NCBI GenBank assembly: GCA_903813345.2
Contig: CAIIXF020000007.1
Coordinates: 8,005,730 to 8,069,729, forward strand
Source of the DNA: Owenia fusiformis
Lineage: Eukaryota; Annelida; Polychaeta; Sabellida; Oweniidae
Direction of reading: 5' to 3'
DNA: 64,000 nt
Part shown: piece after piece, positions 1-13,657 of the stretch
Position numbering within the stretch: position 1 is the stretch's first letter
Layout of the letters: each line of letters begins with the position of its first letter
Notes under the pieces: model-generated
What the model was told of the DNA's origin: nothing
What the model saw: only the letters and a program-made list of their open reading frames with translations
The model's database searches: none
Made by a program: the position numbers and the translations under genes

Positions 1-1749
1 ATCGACATATTTACTTCATTTTGCTGTTTCTTCTACTAAACTGAAACCTTGTTAAATGATTTTTTGTTATGATATTATTTTTTAATATTCGATAATTTTC
101 ATATATATTTAGTAAGCTCAGGTAGGGTAGGCCAATGCTAAACAAGAATTACTGCCCCCTCCCCTCAGTTAGTAAATGAACATAACACGCTGGTATAATA
201 TGTTTTCAAAAAAACTAGTATGAGGTAGAGATTTGTACCAAAGAATAATGTGAAATTTATGGAAAAATCATTATTTAAGCTGCTATTAAGAATTTTTTAG
301 AAAGAGATAAGTAGAATAATATAAGGGGATTATTCAAATGGTACCCAGATATGTTAATCCATGTAAAAACCCCATGTAAATGTAACCCTAAATGTCTTAC
401 AATTATTCTTAAAGATTCTAATCCTAAAAATGAAGATTTATTACTTCATAAATCTACCCATGTTAAAGGTGTCCCCCTCTTTTCATGTAAATCTCACATA
501 TTCTCATTAAAATGTAAATGAAATGTCTTTTTTCCAATTTCCGTATGTGATTCATCCTTATTAATTGCTCTATTATTTTCAGATTCCTCAACTTTCCTCA
601 ATATTTCACAGTATTTCACAACCTGAGCTATTTCATATACTTAAAAGTTCATATTCCTAGCCTGATTATCAATGTTGATCTCATGGAGTATGACACGATA
701 TCTTCGATCTAAAATACGAGCTGACAAATTTACGGCATAATAAATAGGCTGAGATTTTTGATGACTCAACGGTGCTATCTTTTCTGTATTAAATGTGACT
801 AGTTTTGTGGTTTAGAACCTCATTATTTTCAATTGATTTGTTTCATAATTACCCAAGAAGATGAAGCTGCCATGCAAAACAAAAAACAAATCCATGCCTA
901 AATAATGATAAAGGACATTCTCTCTCAAAAAGTGCCTTATGTTCTAAGATTTCTCTACCATTTCTTTTATTGGGACTGGGTGGACCTGAACAACTCAACC
1001 CTAGAATTTACAGGTCATCTTGACCTGAAAAATGCAGGTATATTGCGGATCATAGTTTGATTAAAATCACACCCATATGGTTATTCCTCAATCAATATAT
1101 CCCTATTTCTGGATATTCCAGATTTTAAACATAACCAAGATGTGTTTTATACACAGGGAAGCAGCGAAGAGTGCCAATCGGGTATGAGACTTATTGCGAG
1201 CCACACAAATTGTGGCAATCAAGTATTCAACTTAAGACTATAGTATAGAATCCTACGGGGTAAGGAGGATTTAGTGAATCACGCACTGTGATAAAGGCTC
1301 TCATGGGAGCCACTTGTTAGATACTTGTTGCAAAGGAACGTGACCAGAATAAAGTGACAGACGGCTCAATTGCATTGCATTACACGACAATGTCATAGCA
1401 TTATGTTATTGCAACTGTATAATAGGCATTCTTTTAGCCTGTCCTTAAAGGTACAAGTACAATGCCCCTGTGTTTCACGTCAAACAAGATCTCGCATATG
1501 ATCGTGACATTGTCCTCAGTCAACAGTCTCTCCTTTATCTTCATGCTGCATGACCATACAAATTTTAAACAGTTGGCTAAAATTCTCAAATTGATGAAAG
1601 ATTATACTTTTATGACAGAATAATACAAACGAGCATACTGAATTAACTCAACATTCTCCCCACAATTTTTACCTCAGTTGGGTGCAAAATAATAGTTTTG
1701 ACAGTAAAAATTCAAATTAGTCATTTGCTATTGCATCTGTAATAAATAT
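1..1749. other. AT-rich gene-free stretch
   Basis: No coding exon, RNA gene or clear repeat is recognisable. Reading frames are short and lack family signatures. If the minus-strand exon at 5181-5270 is real, this may be intron or downstream sequence of that gene. Confidence 0.4.
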
Positions 1750-2210
1750 AAAGGACCCACGGTCCTGTGCTCACACAGTGTTTTGTGCAGCCAATGATGA
1801 TTGACTTTATACATGAGAAAGTTCCCTGAAAATGACAAAGTCCTACTTTTTGTCAAATTTTATAGAGTAAACACCAAAAACTGTAATTTCAAGAGCTTTG
1901 AAATCTTCAGGGAACATAAGTTGCATATACGGCAACTACTACAAGTTATTTGAAAAAAAGTGTCTAGTATTTACAGAAAATTTGACTTTTTGACGTCAAA
2001 ATCAGCAATTTCTCGGAAACTGGGCTAACTTGGGAAATGGCGATGATAGGTCAAATAGGCATTATGGATATACATAAAATGAATGTGGATATGACTCATC
2101 CGAATAGCAGTTTTAATTTGTGCGGCCAATGATGATGGACGGACGGATGGACCAACAGACAGACGGACGCCTGGTCGATCCCATAGGCTCACTGTGTGAG
2201 CCAAAAAACT
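1750..2210 (-). mobile_element. Short non-autonomous element, GGCTCAC family, minus orientation
   Basis: Read on the minus strand it begins with the hairpin GGCTCAC-ACA-GTGAGCC, continues into a CGTCCGTC-like run and ends near GTGTGAGCACAGGACC. The same order of sequence appears on the plus strand at about 18753-19815, but this copy is about 460 bp against about 1060 bp and lacks the internal part. No transposase is present, so mobility is inferred from the dispersed copies. Its class is not determined. Confidence 0.65.
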
Positions 2211-2940
2211 GTGAGTCAAACAAGAGGCGCCCGTCGACCCACCCAGACAGACACTACATAACCATCATCATGAAAAGTGAATGTCACAAATTCAACAAAT
2301 ACATAAGAAAATGTGCTATTGAGTTATCTGCTAGCATATCAACCTGTTAACTTTATGTCAACATATCTTATTTGAAATGTGACATTACAAATAAAGTTTT
2401 GACATTTGCTTGTGTCAATGGAGCTATAAATTATTGAATAAATTAATGTAATCAGTTATATTCAATATTTTTCATCATTTCTTTTAATAGACAACTTGGA
2501 GTTTTTCATAAAAAAGTAGGGTGTAAAATGTTTGAAGAAATGTATTCAAAAATCTTAATCTTCAAGGTCTTAATTTTATTTTCTGAAAAAAGTTTCTGAG
2601 AGAGATGAAATACAGAAGTTATTGGAGAATTAAGATGCAAAAATGTCCAAATTCATTAGAATTGAATATGTGTGCTCGAAAACCCTAAAAAGCACATAAA
2701 AGAATAGTCCTGTAATAAATTCGGAACCTTTTTGAAAAGCCACCTTTTTGAACTTAAGTTAACAACTTTAAGGATTTTTAACCTCTACAGGAACATGACA
2801 TTAATTTTTTACCCCCTTCAGCCTTGTTAAATATCAATAATATAATCAACAATTGAACACCTTTATACTAAAAGTCAGAATCTGTCAGTTGGTGTATGAA
2901 TGAATTACCAAAACTGAAAACCAAAACGGAGCCTTATTGA

Positions 2941-3117
2941 ATGTGAATCTCTTTTGAATATGGACACATGGTGAGAACCTCTGTTGAATAAGAACTTCTG
3001 TTGAATGTGAACCTCTGTTGAATGAGAACCTTTGCTGGATGTGAACCTCTGTTGAATAAGAACCTCTGTTAAATGTGAACCTCTATTAAATGTTAACTTC
3101 TGTTGAATGTGAATCTA
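2941..3117. repeat. 17-bp minisatellite
   Basis: About ten imperfect head-to-tail copies of a 17-bp unit close to AACCTCTGTTGAATGTG. No gene overlaps it. Confidence 0.75.
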
Positions 3118-5180
3118 AGTCATATTGAAGGAACACCTCTCTCTATGAACAATGCTGAAAGGCCTTATAACAAAATAAAAAAACAACCTCACAATATTAC
3201 AATTTCTGGCTTTCAAAATCATCATGACATTTCAAAAAACAATATCTGATGTTAATATTCACTCTCTGTAAAAATCTGAGTCTGGATGTCTGGATAGGTT
3301 TCTCCTGTTATAATAGTATTATATATCATTTAGACAGCAACATGACACAAAAGTGACACAGGAGTGACACACTGTTAAAATGAACAGAAAAAATGAAAGT
3401 CGAGCAATGTCATCAATGTTCAACTCATTGTCATTTTGTCATTGGTTTATATGATACACATTTATAAGGTGACAATGCTTTTGCTGACTTTTGTTGGAGA
3501 TGCCTTCATTGTCTTGATTCCCTATTATTTTTTTCAGTTAAGGAATGAAACTGCCATAGACTTGGTAAAAGCCTCTAAGGACAGAAACTCAGTGATGAAA
3601 CATCCTAGAATATTCTTTATAAACAACAGGAGATCAAACTGACCGAACTGTCTCTAATAGCCTAATCCCATTTCTCATTACTCATATCACAAAATCTGTA
3701 GATTTCAGTAATCAACTTAAGCAAGTCCAAGAGTGATATCAAAAATAACCAGAATGTCTTATTCAAATGAATATATCCATCTGTGTGGAAAAATATAAAT
3801 AAGGCATTTAATATGAAAAAAAAATTGTGAATTCATTATCTGATCATACTAGATTGCTGGCTACCACATGGATGTGAACATAAAACATGTTTTTCTACAC
3901 CAATTGTGTTAAGAAAATCCATCATTGCCACAAGCATAATTATTCAACTGAGAAAATATAGTAAGATTCACATTATAACAATCAATACAGTATTCCTTAT
4001 AACGCCAAATGCAATCTAAACATGTCATTCTCATAAACAAAATAAATATGAAAAGATTAAAAAACTGTATGTATCAATGGTATGAATCGGAAGCACGGTT
4101 TCACAAGAAAATTATAGGGATCAAAATACAAGATAGATTTTGGATGAAATTTATGAATGGCCCGATAAATTATTAGTGCTACCATTATGATATGGAACAA
4201 AGTTAAATGCGGGAACACATCCATCAACTTCAATGATAATATTTCATAATTTTCACAGGAAATTAAGTACTGTTCAAATATTTTCATGGTTATATGATCA
4301 ATCCAACAGGCCAGGAAGGACAATATTTGACAATTCATCTTTTATGATTTACGTGCTAAAAATAAAAATTACGCACTTTGGTGTAAATAATCCGGAAGCT
4401 TACAGAATTGTATCTGGCTAATTGGGAGGATTTTTAAATAGTGTAGATTACATTTAAAAAGATTTTCATTCACTCTTTAAAAAACTAATTGATGATTCAG
4501 GAACTGATGTAGATCCCAGAGTTGCTTGCATAGCATTAACATGCAAACAACAGCTATTTCTTGAAACAACAAATAAACAAATAACTTGAAAAATGAACAT
4601 GATGATGTATAATTGATGACGAAACGGCTCCCAGACTTTCGCTCAAATTCACGATGGAGTCAGGTTCAACAAAGAAGCTGAAACTAATAATAAAAAACTA
4701 AATACAACATGAATAAATGTAACTATAAATAAAAATAACAAATCATGCAATAATATGTATCACTCAACAGCTTGTAATATTCTCAATAAAATAGAGAATG
4801 GAAATAATAAATGCAACAACATTAGAAAAGCTCCTGTAGATAAGCGTCTGTCATAAATAAGTAATAGAAATAGAGACTTAGTCATAATACAACCTGGATT
4901 AAAATAGCAAATAAAATGGAGACGCACATGTTGGCAATTGCTGACAGGAAAATGATTTATAATACCATGAGAAATTTCGCATATCATCAACAATGCATAA
5001 CTGCATAGCAATTACATTGAAATAATATCCTACGGTTTTATTAATCTATGGTAATAACCTAACATAAATTGAATTTATGATAAAGTATCGGGAAATTCCA
5101 TTAACTGTCATCTACGTATTACCATAATATAGATTATTAAGTTTTTTGTAAAATAATTGGACGTAATTTCAGGACGTTAC
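3118..5180. other. AT-rich gene-free stretch
   Basis: No recognised gene. The open frames here have no family match that I can support. The stretch would be intron 3' of the candidate exon at 5181-5270 if that exon is real. Confidence 0.35.
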
Positions 5181-5270
5181 CTGTTTTATGAGTTGTGAGA
5201 GTTTTGCTGGGTCAGGTTTTGTCTCCCCGTTGATGTCTGTCGAGGATGCATCTCCTCCATCAACGTCCAT
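5181..5270 (-). CDS. Candidate 5' coding exon of an unidentified gene (minus strand)
   Basis: The minus strand reads an acceptor-like TTTCTGTAG, one base, then ATG and 30 open codons, ending at a good donor (CAG/GTAACG) in phase 0. The peptide is hydrophilic, starting MDVDGGDASSTDING and ending near KLSQLIKQ. The ATG directly after an acceptor suggests a non-coding first exon further right. I do not recognise the family; the acidic, Ser/Gly-rich start followed by a short helix-like segment is compatible with a regulatory protein but proves nothing. Later exons would lie towards or beyond the left edge and none was identified. The gene would be divergent from VPS41, about 11 kb away. Confidence 0.4.
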
Positions 5271-5271
5271 G

Positions 5272-8200
5272 CTACAGAAATGAATCGCGCTGCAGAATTC
5301 TCCCAATCAAAAAATCTACAACATAAAATCAAATCTTATAGAACTTCATCACACAATAAAATACAATTATCATTTATAAACATTTCAAGAAATTACAAAA
5401 AAAGATTTACCTTTTTTCACATCCAAAACTTTTTTCCCACTTTTGCCGCAATATGATTGTTGATCAATTATAATAATTTAGCCAGAGCTGATATAGTACA
5501 CATGCAAGGCATGAACATACTACCATTGACGACTAGCGACTATTGCAATAATGAGCAGTGCTGCCGACATGAATTAGATATTAATATCTAAGTCTGAGAG
5601 CATTGGGGAAACTGCGCAAAAATCTATAGATTTCAACCAATCACAAGAGACTCGATTCTGAGAACTAAAAGCTATGATACCCTTAAGGAGACCAACACAA
5701 CGACTATGTCTACAAATAAAAAAAGAATATAATACCAAAAACAAGGGAAACCTCAAATTCAATGTTGATGAATTCAAGATCAATATATATGACATATACA
5801 CCTTTGAATCCATATTATTACAGTAATTTTAGAATACAAAATGACTTGTATTGAAAAATACCTAACAAGGGCTAACCACACAACATCATTAAGCCTATTA
5901 CTAATTAAAATATGAGAAATATATTAAAATATTAGGACATTTAATCATATTCATGAAACTGCGAGATTAATATAATAGAAAATCGCAGTCTTTGTTGAAT
6001 CAAATTCTCAATTAGGGTGAGAGCATTATTCTCGGACAGAATTAATTGCACAGTGGGTAGATGAAAGATCCAGGATTAGTATTCCCTTCTCTTGGAACAT
6101 AGATCTAACATCAGAAAACAATCGGAATGACGTCATTTTGAGTCCTGTTATCAAAAGTCATTTTCTAAAGTGTGATAACATTATAGTGAAGTGACAAACA
6201 TAACAGAATATTCCCGGATTCAAATTGAGATAAGAGAATTTTTCGTAGACAGCACGTAATCGAAAGTACGCAATATAGGATTAAGTATGTCAGAGGGATA
6301 ATAGAAATTTCATTATTTCTACCAAGTAATTTGTATATACTGTACTGTAAATCGGGATTCAAAATTTTCAACAAAAATTTATTTCAAAAAGTCATAGTGT
6401 CACCCTCATATGATAAGCTCAACAATAGTCTGTTTAGATGCTAATATTTACTTATTAAAACATATCCCAAATTATTAAAACACATGATCAAAGAATAAAG
6501 AAGAAATGTCAAGTTCCGGTGCCTTTGGCATCTATACATAAGAGGTTCAATGACATTATAATCCTTTTAATATTTTCAATACTTTACTTTAATCAAGAAT
6601 ATAATAGGAATAAAATATATTTTTCCAATAAATGCAGAAAGGCTTAGCAGTTTAATAAGATGTACTATTAGAATAACAAGAAATAGTTATTTTATTAATA
6701 TCAAGCTCATCCTCCTTATTAATATTATTAATTCATTAGTTAAAACATTGTTAACAATATATTTATGTATGTATTTATGTTTTATATGTACTTTTTATAT
6801 ATTATGCTGTACTAGGATCTCAGGACCCATGTGCCACTGTTAAAAAAGTGTGTGCAAATAAATACATAAAAAATTTTTTTATGCTATGATTATCATACAT
6901 AATACTTTCTTTTGGTTATTGATAAATATAAACATTTAATTTGAAATTCATCTTCCATTGTAAAAATAAAATATAAAGAGTGACCAAAATTGTCTCCTAT
7001 ATCTTCTAAGAGGCAGTACCTCTTTAAACGATGTGTTATTTCAATCACTTCCTGAACTTTCATTACTTTAATATTTTTTGGTGATGATAGTCATATAATT
7101 CAAATAAATCATGATGACCCTTCAAAGTTAGTCTCAGTCCTATAAAATTTGCCTAGGACATAGCGGAAAACCATTGAGAATTAGCTTTACCCAATATAGT
7201 TTGTTTAATAATGAGACTTCGGATGTATGAAATTCAGAGGAAGCTAGGTGCTAAGTGAAGCATAAAATATAATCCACAGACTTCGGAATATTGAACAAAG
7301 TAGTTGTTTAAGATGATGCCATGATATATGACTTCCATACAATGTGCTTGTAACTCGAAGGCCTAGTGGTGCATAATCTTGATTTATGATCTTATTCCTA
7401 TGAGGAGACAACTTGCACATTACATCATGCGTTTCTTTGCTGCAGGTGACTTCAGCTTCAGCTGACGGGGATGTCTTGTATTGTGATTATCCTCTATAAT
7501 TTGATCCATAATGTTTTAGCTTGGATAAATCTGCACTAAAAATAATTATTGTTTATCTTATTAATACTAATATACAATTATCAACTTCTTGTTTACAAAT
7601 TTATGTAAAAATCAAGAATTTCATTATATACAGTAATATGTAAAGTGCACAAGCCTTTAACTGTGTTGAAGTGGATAGGAGGGGGGGGTCCAGGGTCTTG
7701 AAGCAAGACTTAGACTATGTGACTTTCAGGTTAATTTCCAACAGCTGGGTCCCGTGTAATGGACCTTTTAGGGCAAAAATATACCTTGTAAGGCCTTATT
7801 TTTTAATTTTAGGCCAAATTATCAGGAAAATGGGCTTTAAATTTTCAAAATTTGGGCCCACTTTTATGTTTTAGGGGCCCCAAATTTTTTCCACGCAAGC
7901 GCAGAATTTTTTTCAGACTTCAAATATGCCCCCCTTGTTGGTTTCTGGATCCACCCCTGTAATCTATTGGCAACATTATTTTAAACACACATAAAATCTT
8001 GAAATAAACCGAAATTAGCTCCCAAAAAGATTCACTGTTCCATAAATAAATTGAAATCAATCTATTTGAAATGTTTTTGTTTCATTTTCAATTCAAGCTT
8101 TTCGACAATTTCACTCAAAATGCCTACCAGAATATACAGGCATAAGAGCCAGTGAGTTGTATGATTTTTTCACAAGAATATCTAATAGTCTGATAAATTG

Positions 8201-8590
8201 TTCGTAATCTTCTTTCCTTCGTGTCTTGTACTCTCCGGAAATAAGTTTCGAAGAAAGAGCAACTTGTTAAGATTGAGTATGAATTATGACTCTAGTTGTT
8301 TTAATTTACCTTGCTTAATCAGGTAATGTCGCATCATTAGACACTCATTTAGAATGATATAAAATATCAAAAGTAAGCAGGCAATTTATCATCGCGGCCA
8401 ATAGTCATCATTAGAAATTATGAAATATAACTTCGATATGTTAAGTTGTCTCAGGAAAGATTAATGATACAATGTGGGATGTTAAATGTCTCAGTTGCTG
8501 ATGCAGAAGTTGAATATAACTTAGTAGGAAATGTTTCTAGATGACCATAAATGATCAGCTATATCCATATATGGTCAGCTATACATGTAC
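5272..8590. other. AT-rich gene-free stretch left of VPS41
   Basis: No coding exon recognised. It holds a palindromic CRE match (TGACGTCA) at 6128-6135 and a decayed transposon-like segment near 7665-7962. If the minus-strand exon at 5181 is real, part of this is probably its first intron or promoter. Confidence 0.4.
7665..7962 (-). mobile_element. Decayed transposon-like segment ending in GGATCCACCCCTG
   Basis: The right end reads CTGGATCCACCCCTGTA, the reverse complement of a terminus resembling CAGGGGTGGATCCAG. The left side has GTGGATAGG and a run of G followed by TCCAGGGTCTTGAAGCAAGAC. Related GTAGATA...TCCA(T/G)GGTCTnnAA(G)CAAGACT sequences occur near 50115-50150 and 53265-53300, so this is a dispersed family. 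Boundaries are uncertain. Confidence 0.35.
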
Positions 8591-8757
8591 AGTAAAACCT
8601 GTAAAACCAAACATCTCTATATATGAACACTTTTTCTCAGTCGCAATTTGATCAACTCCAATTGACTCACGTATTAAGAAACCTTGAAATGTGAGCACTT
8701 GCTAATTCTAAATAAAAGCTATTGGTCAGTCCCAGTGGCGTTTGGATTAGACAGGTT
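8591..8757 (+). mobile_element. MITE-like element, AGTAAAACCTGT family
   Basis: Starts AGTAAAACCTGT and ends with GTTTGGATTAGACAGGTT, containing TGAACAC-type motifs and GTCAGTCCCAGTGGCG. The same start, middle and end recur around 18534-20064, and in part at 32224-32310, so it is a dispersed non-autonomous family with short inverted ends. Confidence 0.55.
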
Positions 8758-8923
8758 ATCATGCAACTCATAAACTAGAAAGAAGTTTATATTCACTTTG
8801 AATTGATAGTTATCCATTTCACTAACCTATTTTGTTTAATATCTACAGTTGAACTATTTTTGATGTCAAGAGTAAGAGTTCTTTAGCATCTATTGGTTTG
8901 ACATCAGTATAGCATTAACAAAA

Positions 8924-9020
8924 TATCACCACCTGTCATTTGTTACAGACATCAACCACCAAATGCCAAACTGAACACTGTCCACAAAAAAGTTGGAGAC
9001 ATATACTTGTGGTGGTGACC
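8924..9020 (-). mobile_element. MITE, GTCACCAC family (minus orientation)
   Basis: The minus strand reads GTCACCACCACAAGT, then GTCTCCAAC, TTTTTGTGGACAGTG and CTGTAACAAATGACAGGTGG. Related copies are at 20302, 24366, 25503, 32318, 34835 and 43605. The ends are inverted repeats of GTCACCAC. It is non-coding. Confidence 0.65.
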
Positions 9021-11580
9021 AAAAGGATATGCTGCTTGGTCTTGTCATTTTTTATTCTTTAATGTTCTGAAATTTTCAAACCGAATATTTCCAAAAGATC
9101 TGCATGGTAAAAGTTACATAATTGGTAGTTAGTTAATGGTATGGTGTTAAAATTTCAACATATAAAAACTGTTGCAGAAATGTTACCTGATCATCTCAAA
9201 GGAGCCGCAATTTGAAGGAATTCTTCAACATCATACTTGAACACTGATATTCACATAAGACTACATGTACAAAATAAAAAAAGTTATGACTATAAAAATG
9301 TCTCAAAAGCATTAAGGGAATGGGTCTAATTGATAATTCAATTGTTTAGTCCTGCATTTCTGGGACACCATCTACTTTACCCATTGCGTCTTAGCAGCAT
9401 ATGGTGATGAGTATTACATGCTCACCAAGAAAATTGAGGATTTTTGGGCTGATTTGGCGCATTCTGAGTGATTCTAGGATCAAAATATATGATTTATTTC
9501 AATTTCAATAGGATGTGGCTGCATATTCTGCGTATGCTACGCCCATGGTATAAAACACATAGTCGTTCTAATAAAAAGATTTATTAAAGAAAATGCATCT
9601 GAAGCTCGCATTAAGCCCTTGCTTAATGACTCCCTACCAAGAAATAAAAAACATATGGGCCATGAGTTAAATTGGCAATATGACTTGAATCAACAAAAGC
9701 AAAAGATGAATTAAGAAGATACAACTTTAAGGTCATGATATACTTTCAATATATGAAATGAAATATATCAAGAAATTCAGTTTTAGGAAGAAAATATAAG
9801 AAAGATATATGAGAGGGTGGTTATATTTGAGGTGATTACCAACTAGAAATCTATTACACTTAGACACTGTAGGCCATTTTCATCTCCTAATTGTCACCAG
9901 AAAGCAGATGGAAAAGGAAAAATAAACAATTCTAAAGCCAATTATAGAAATATATACAGTAGGCAGGATGAGCTTTTTTATTTGAGATTCCTTATAAAAA
10001 TCTGATCCCGAGGCCCTGGGCTCTTATTACCAAGGGATTAGTGTTTGATATGTATAGGATATGCCTGTATTGATATGGGAATGGAGTTTCTTACCATTTG
10101 AACTTCATCATAGCAAAATCTAATTTCTTAACGAAAGATTAAACAATGCAATGTACTTTATCTTAGAAGCAGTGAAATGTTCATCTTAACTGCAATGAAT
10201 ATAAAAAAGTTAGGTTCAGGAATTCTCAAACATATGTTACTGTAACGAATACAGATAATATCACCCTGTCTTGACATTGCAACTGAGAGCTTATAGAAAA
10301 AGTGATCCAGGGTTCTTTCATGTTTAATGCAATATTAAAATTTATTTCAGGAAGACAAGTATATCGTAACACACAGATGCATCATTATTATCTCGGAGAA
10401 AAGTTGTATAATTCAACTCGTTGAAAGTGATAAATGGATGATTAATTTTATTCTTACATGAATATAGTCTAGAAGAACAGCTACTAAAATAGGATCTTAA
10501 TACTAGATAACTGCAACAGCAGCAACACCCTGGCATAGCAAATCCCATTGAACATTTTATAAACATCAAACAATTGTTAAATTAAAAAAAATTAAAACAC
10601 AAAATGACAAGTGCTAAACGGGAAAACATTCATTTTGATCAGCATGGATACCACCGATTATGCTCGACTTACTTTTAGTTTGATTATTTGATAAAAAAAA
10701 ATGGAAAAAAGTCATGTCAAATCAAAATCATGGCTTCTACATCTGCATATCTGCATCAATATACAAAAAACTTCACCAAACATAATTTTTTCTCATAATT
10801 ATTTATTAGGCAATCAGCTTTATCAGTTTTAAACTCCAGCAAGACTATGGTAGAGTCAGAACTGAGCATTCAAAGACTGAGCATTCAAAGACCTCAATGT
10901 AATCAATCAAGATTTAGAAAAACTACAAAATTACAACTTCCCTGGTACAGTCAACTCTAACCCTTATATTGTACTTTTCTTCACCCTGGCAAAATACATT
11001 CCTTGATATGCCATATCACTCGCTATAAAAGGATTCTACAATAATTTGCAAATGTCATTGAATATTCTAAAGAGAGGCTAAACTAACATTAAATAAGAAA
11101 TTCATTAAACAAGAATAATTCATTATCGTTACTCAAATAAAACTGTATTTGCTAATTTTATGCACATGCGGTTTTCCATCTTTTTCATTAGATAAACGCA
11201 TTAATATTTTAAGCTTCTTTGCAAGAACATTAAATTACAAATGAATAAATGCATTTTCCTGTCTATAAGAGTATCAAGGGTATATTCTTTCCTTGTTTAT
11301 AAATATTTATACCATATCAGACATTTCCACATTTCAAGCAAAATTGTAATAAACCAAGAGACTGAACTGCCCTACTTGCGAATTTCTTTTTTGTTGCACT
11401 GGCTCACTGAAGTAATATCTAGGGAATCTGAATCAGTTATCATCAACATGGTATTTTTGTTTCTTGAAATCAAATTCATTTCTAAGGTAAAAATCCAAGT
11501 CATATATTGTTCATTTTAGGCAACACTGTCTACAGTCCAAGTTTTTCAGGTATCAAATCTAAAAATAGTACCATGGGTAC
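9021..11580. other. AT-rich gene-free stretch
   Basis: I see no exon, RNA gene or defined repeat here. Several short open frames lack any family signature. Confidence 0.4.
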
Positions 11581-12811
11581 TGGGCTCACATGGTGTTAGT
11601 GAATGATGGCTAAAATGGCAGAAAATAAAAAAAATGGATGCAATTTTGCCAATTTTTGTGACAAAATTATTTCATACAACTATTCTTTACAGTGACATGG
11701 CTATTTACAATGCAGGACACCTGAAATTATTTGTAAAGCCAGGAAATGGGCCCCAAGTGAATTTCGCAAGACAAAAATGGCTAACTTTTTTCGAAAATAG
11801 GCGAGCTTTTGAACCAGGAGTCATATGGGAGTTTTCTGTGTTGATGTTGAACAAAAATAATTTAAAACGGGAATCCTATCGACAGAAGTTTTAAGGCAAA
11901 TGGTCCAATTGGCCAAAAGTGGATTTCGCAAGACATAAGGACAAATCAATGTTGACTAAAATGGCTGAAGATAAAAAAACAGATATAACTTTTTGCCAAA
12001 TTTTTGTAACAAAATTATTCCATACAACTACTCTTTACAACGACATGGGTTTTTACAATGCAGGACACCTGAAATTATTTGCAAAGCTAGGAAATGGGCC
12101 AAAAGTGAATTCTGCGAGACAAAAATGGCGACCATTTTGAAAATAGGCGAGCTTTTGAACCAGGAGTCATAGCGGAGTTTTCTACATTGATGTTGAACAA
12201 AAATAACTTAAAACGGGAATCTTATCCACAGAGGTATTAAGGCAAATGGTCCAAAAGTGGATTTCACGAGATAGATGAACAAATCAATGTCAACTAAAAC
12301 GGCTGAAAATAAAAAAAAATGGATAAAAAATGTTGCCGATTTTTTGTAACAAAATTATTTCATACAACTACTCTTAACAGTGACATGGCTTTTTAAAATG
12401 CAGAACACTAACCTAAAATTATTTGTAAAGCTAGGAAATGGGCCCAAAGTGAATTTCCCGAGACAAAAATGGCGACAATTTTGAAAATAGGTGAGCTTTT
12501 GAACCTTGGGTCATAAGGGAGTTTTCTGTATTGATATTGAACAAATTTAACTTAAAACGGGAATCCTATCAACACAGGTTTTAAAGCAAATGGTCCAAAA
12601 GTGAATTTCTGGAGACAAAAATGGCGGCCATTTTTAAAATAGGCGAGCTTTTGAACCAGGAGTCATAGGGGGGTTTTCTATATTGATGTTGAACAAAAAT
12701 AACTTAAAACAGGAATCCTATTGACAGAGGTTCTAAAACTGGCCAATTGTTAACAGACGGACAGACAGACGGACAAATGAGTGATTGCAATAGCTCACCA
12801 TGTGAGCTAAA
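11581..12811 (+). mobile_element. Element with inverted GCTCACATGGTG ends and about 3.5 internal tandem copies
   Basis: The left end reads GGGCTCACATGGTG and the right end CACCATGTGAGCT, an inverted pair. Between them lie about three and a half tandem copies of a unit of roughly 310-345 bp. Marker phrases such as CATACAACTA, GCAGGACACC, GGAAATGGGCC and TTTGAACC recur at about 11640-11900, 11920-12240, 12255-12590 and 12600-12740. Just inside the right end is an ACGGACAGACAGACGGAC run, matching the CGTCCGTC run of the GGCTCAC elements. Open frames inside are repeat translations, not genes. Confidence 0.7.
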
Positions 12812-13643
12812 AAGGTCTAAATATGACAGAAATTAGGCCAAAAAACATCACAACATTACACTCTGTGAGAAGAGTCTACTTCTTCTTTTCAGAAGGTCCC
12901 TCCCTAAGAACCCCTTGATAACCCCCCCCCACCTTCTGCTATGTAGTCTCTTACCCTAATAAAGGTAAAGTAAAGTACTGGATTCTAAATGGTTAACTTC
13001 CATTCCCCAATGTGCCTCTTACCAATTAACATTCCACAGAATGAACATAATGTAGTACAAATCAACCCAGGCTCAAACATTTCTCAACCCCAACTCATTT
13101 AACAAGCCTCCACCTAAGATCAAAAACTTTCCTGATTTTCTAGGAATGCTTTAGAAAATAGAATGTTGATTCCATGACCAAATACCTTGATTTCTGGCTA
13201 CTTCCTCTACTTTACACAGTATTAGCTGATGAGGAATGTTGACTGCTGAGGTTTGATAAACAGGATGATATACAGCTAAGCTGGAGTTAGGCCAGATGAA
13301 TATTCTATTACATTATGCAAAATCATTGGAATAATATAAGTCATAACAAGGGAACATGCCTTATCTCTAACTCATATATTATGTTCTTCATGTTTTATGC
13401 AGATTGTAAATATATGCAAATACTTCTAAAGGTCGCTCTGACCTATAGATAAAACCAGCGCCTTTGTACTCTAAGATGGTCTGCATGTAGAATGTTTTTA
13501 ATCTGTATCTCTAAATCTATCTTATAGGCAGCAAAGAGTTAGCAGAATGTCTATGAGCAAGAATATAAATAAGTAAGCTAGATGCTGGCTGTAGTAACAG
13601 ATTATGTGCTTCAATTCAGGTGGGATTCAGCAGAAATTGATGC

Positions 13644-13657
13644 GTTGTCATGGTAAC
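13644..13657 (+). promoter_or_regulatory. RFX X-box match
   Basis: GTTGTCATGGTAAC fits the 14-bp palindromic RFX X-box consensus GTHNYYATRRNAAC. It lies 2.7 kb upstream of the VPS41 start. Function is inferred from the motif only. Confidence 0.35.

Noticed and set aside
3538-3642. Possible terminal exon (after TTTTTTTCAG) reading NETAIDLVKASKDRNSV, ankyrin-like
   Set aside because: The acceptor is good, but the resemblance to an ankyrin repeat is short, there is no partner exon, and it is on the strand opposite to the candidate gene at 5181.
11634-12140. Two similar open frames with GHLKLF and NFARQKW blocks, looking like paralogous genes
   Set aside because: They are the same frame in tandem DNA repeats inside a non-coding element; third and fourth copies are broken.
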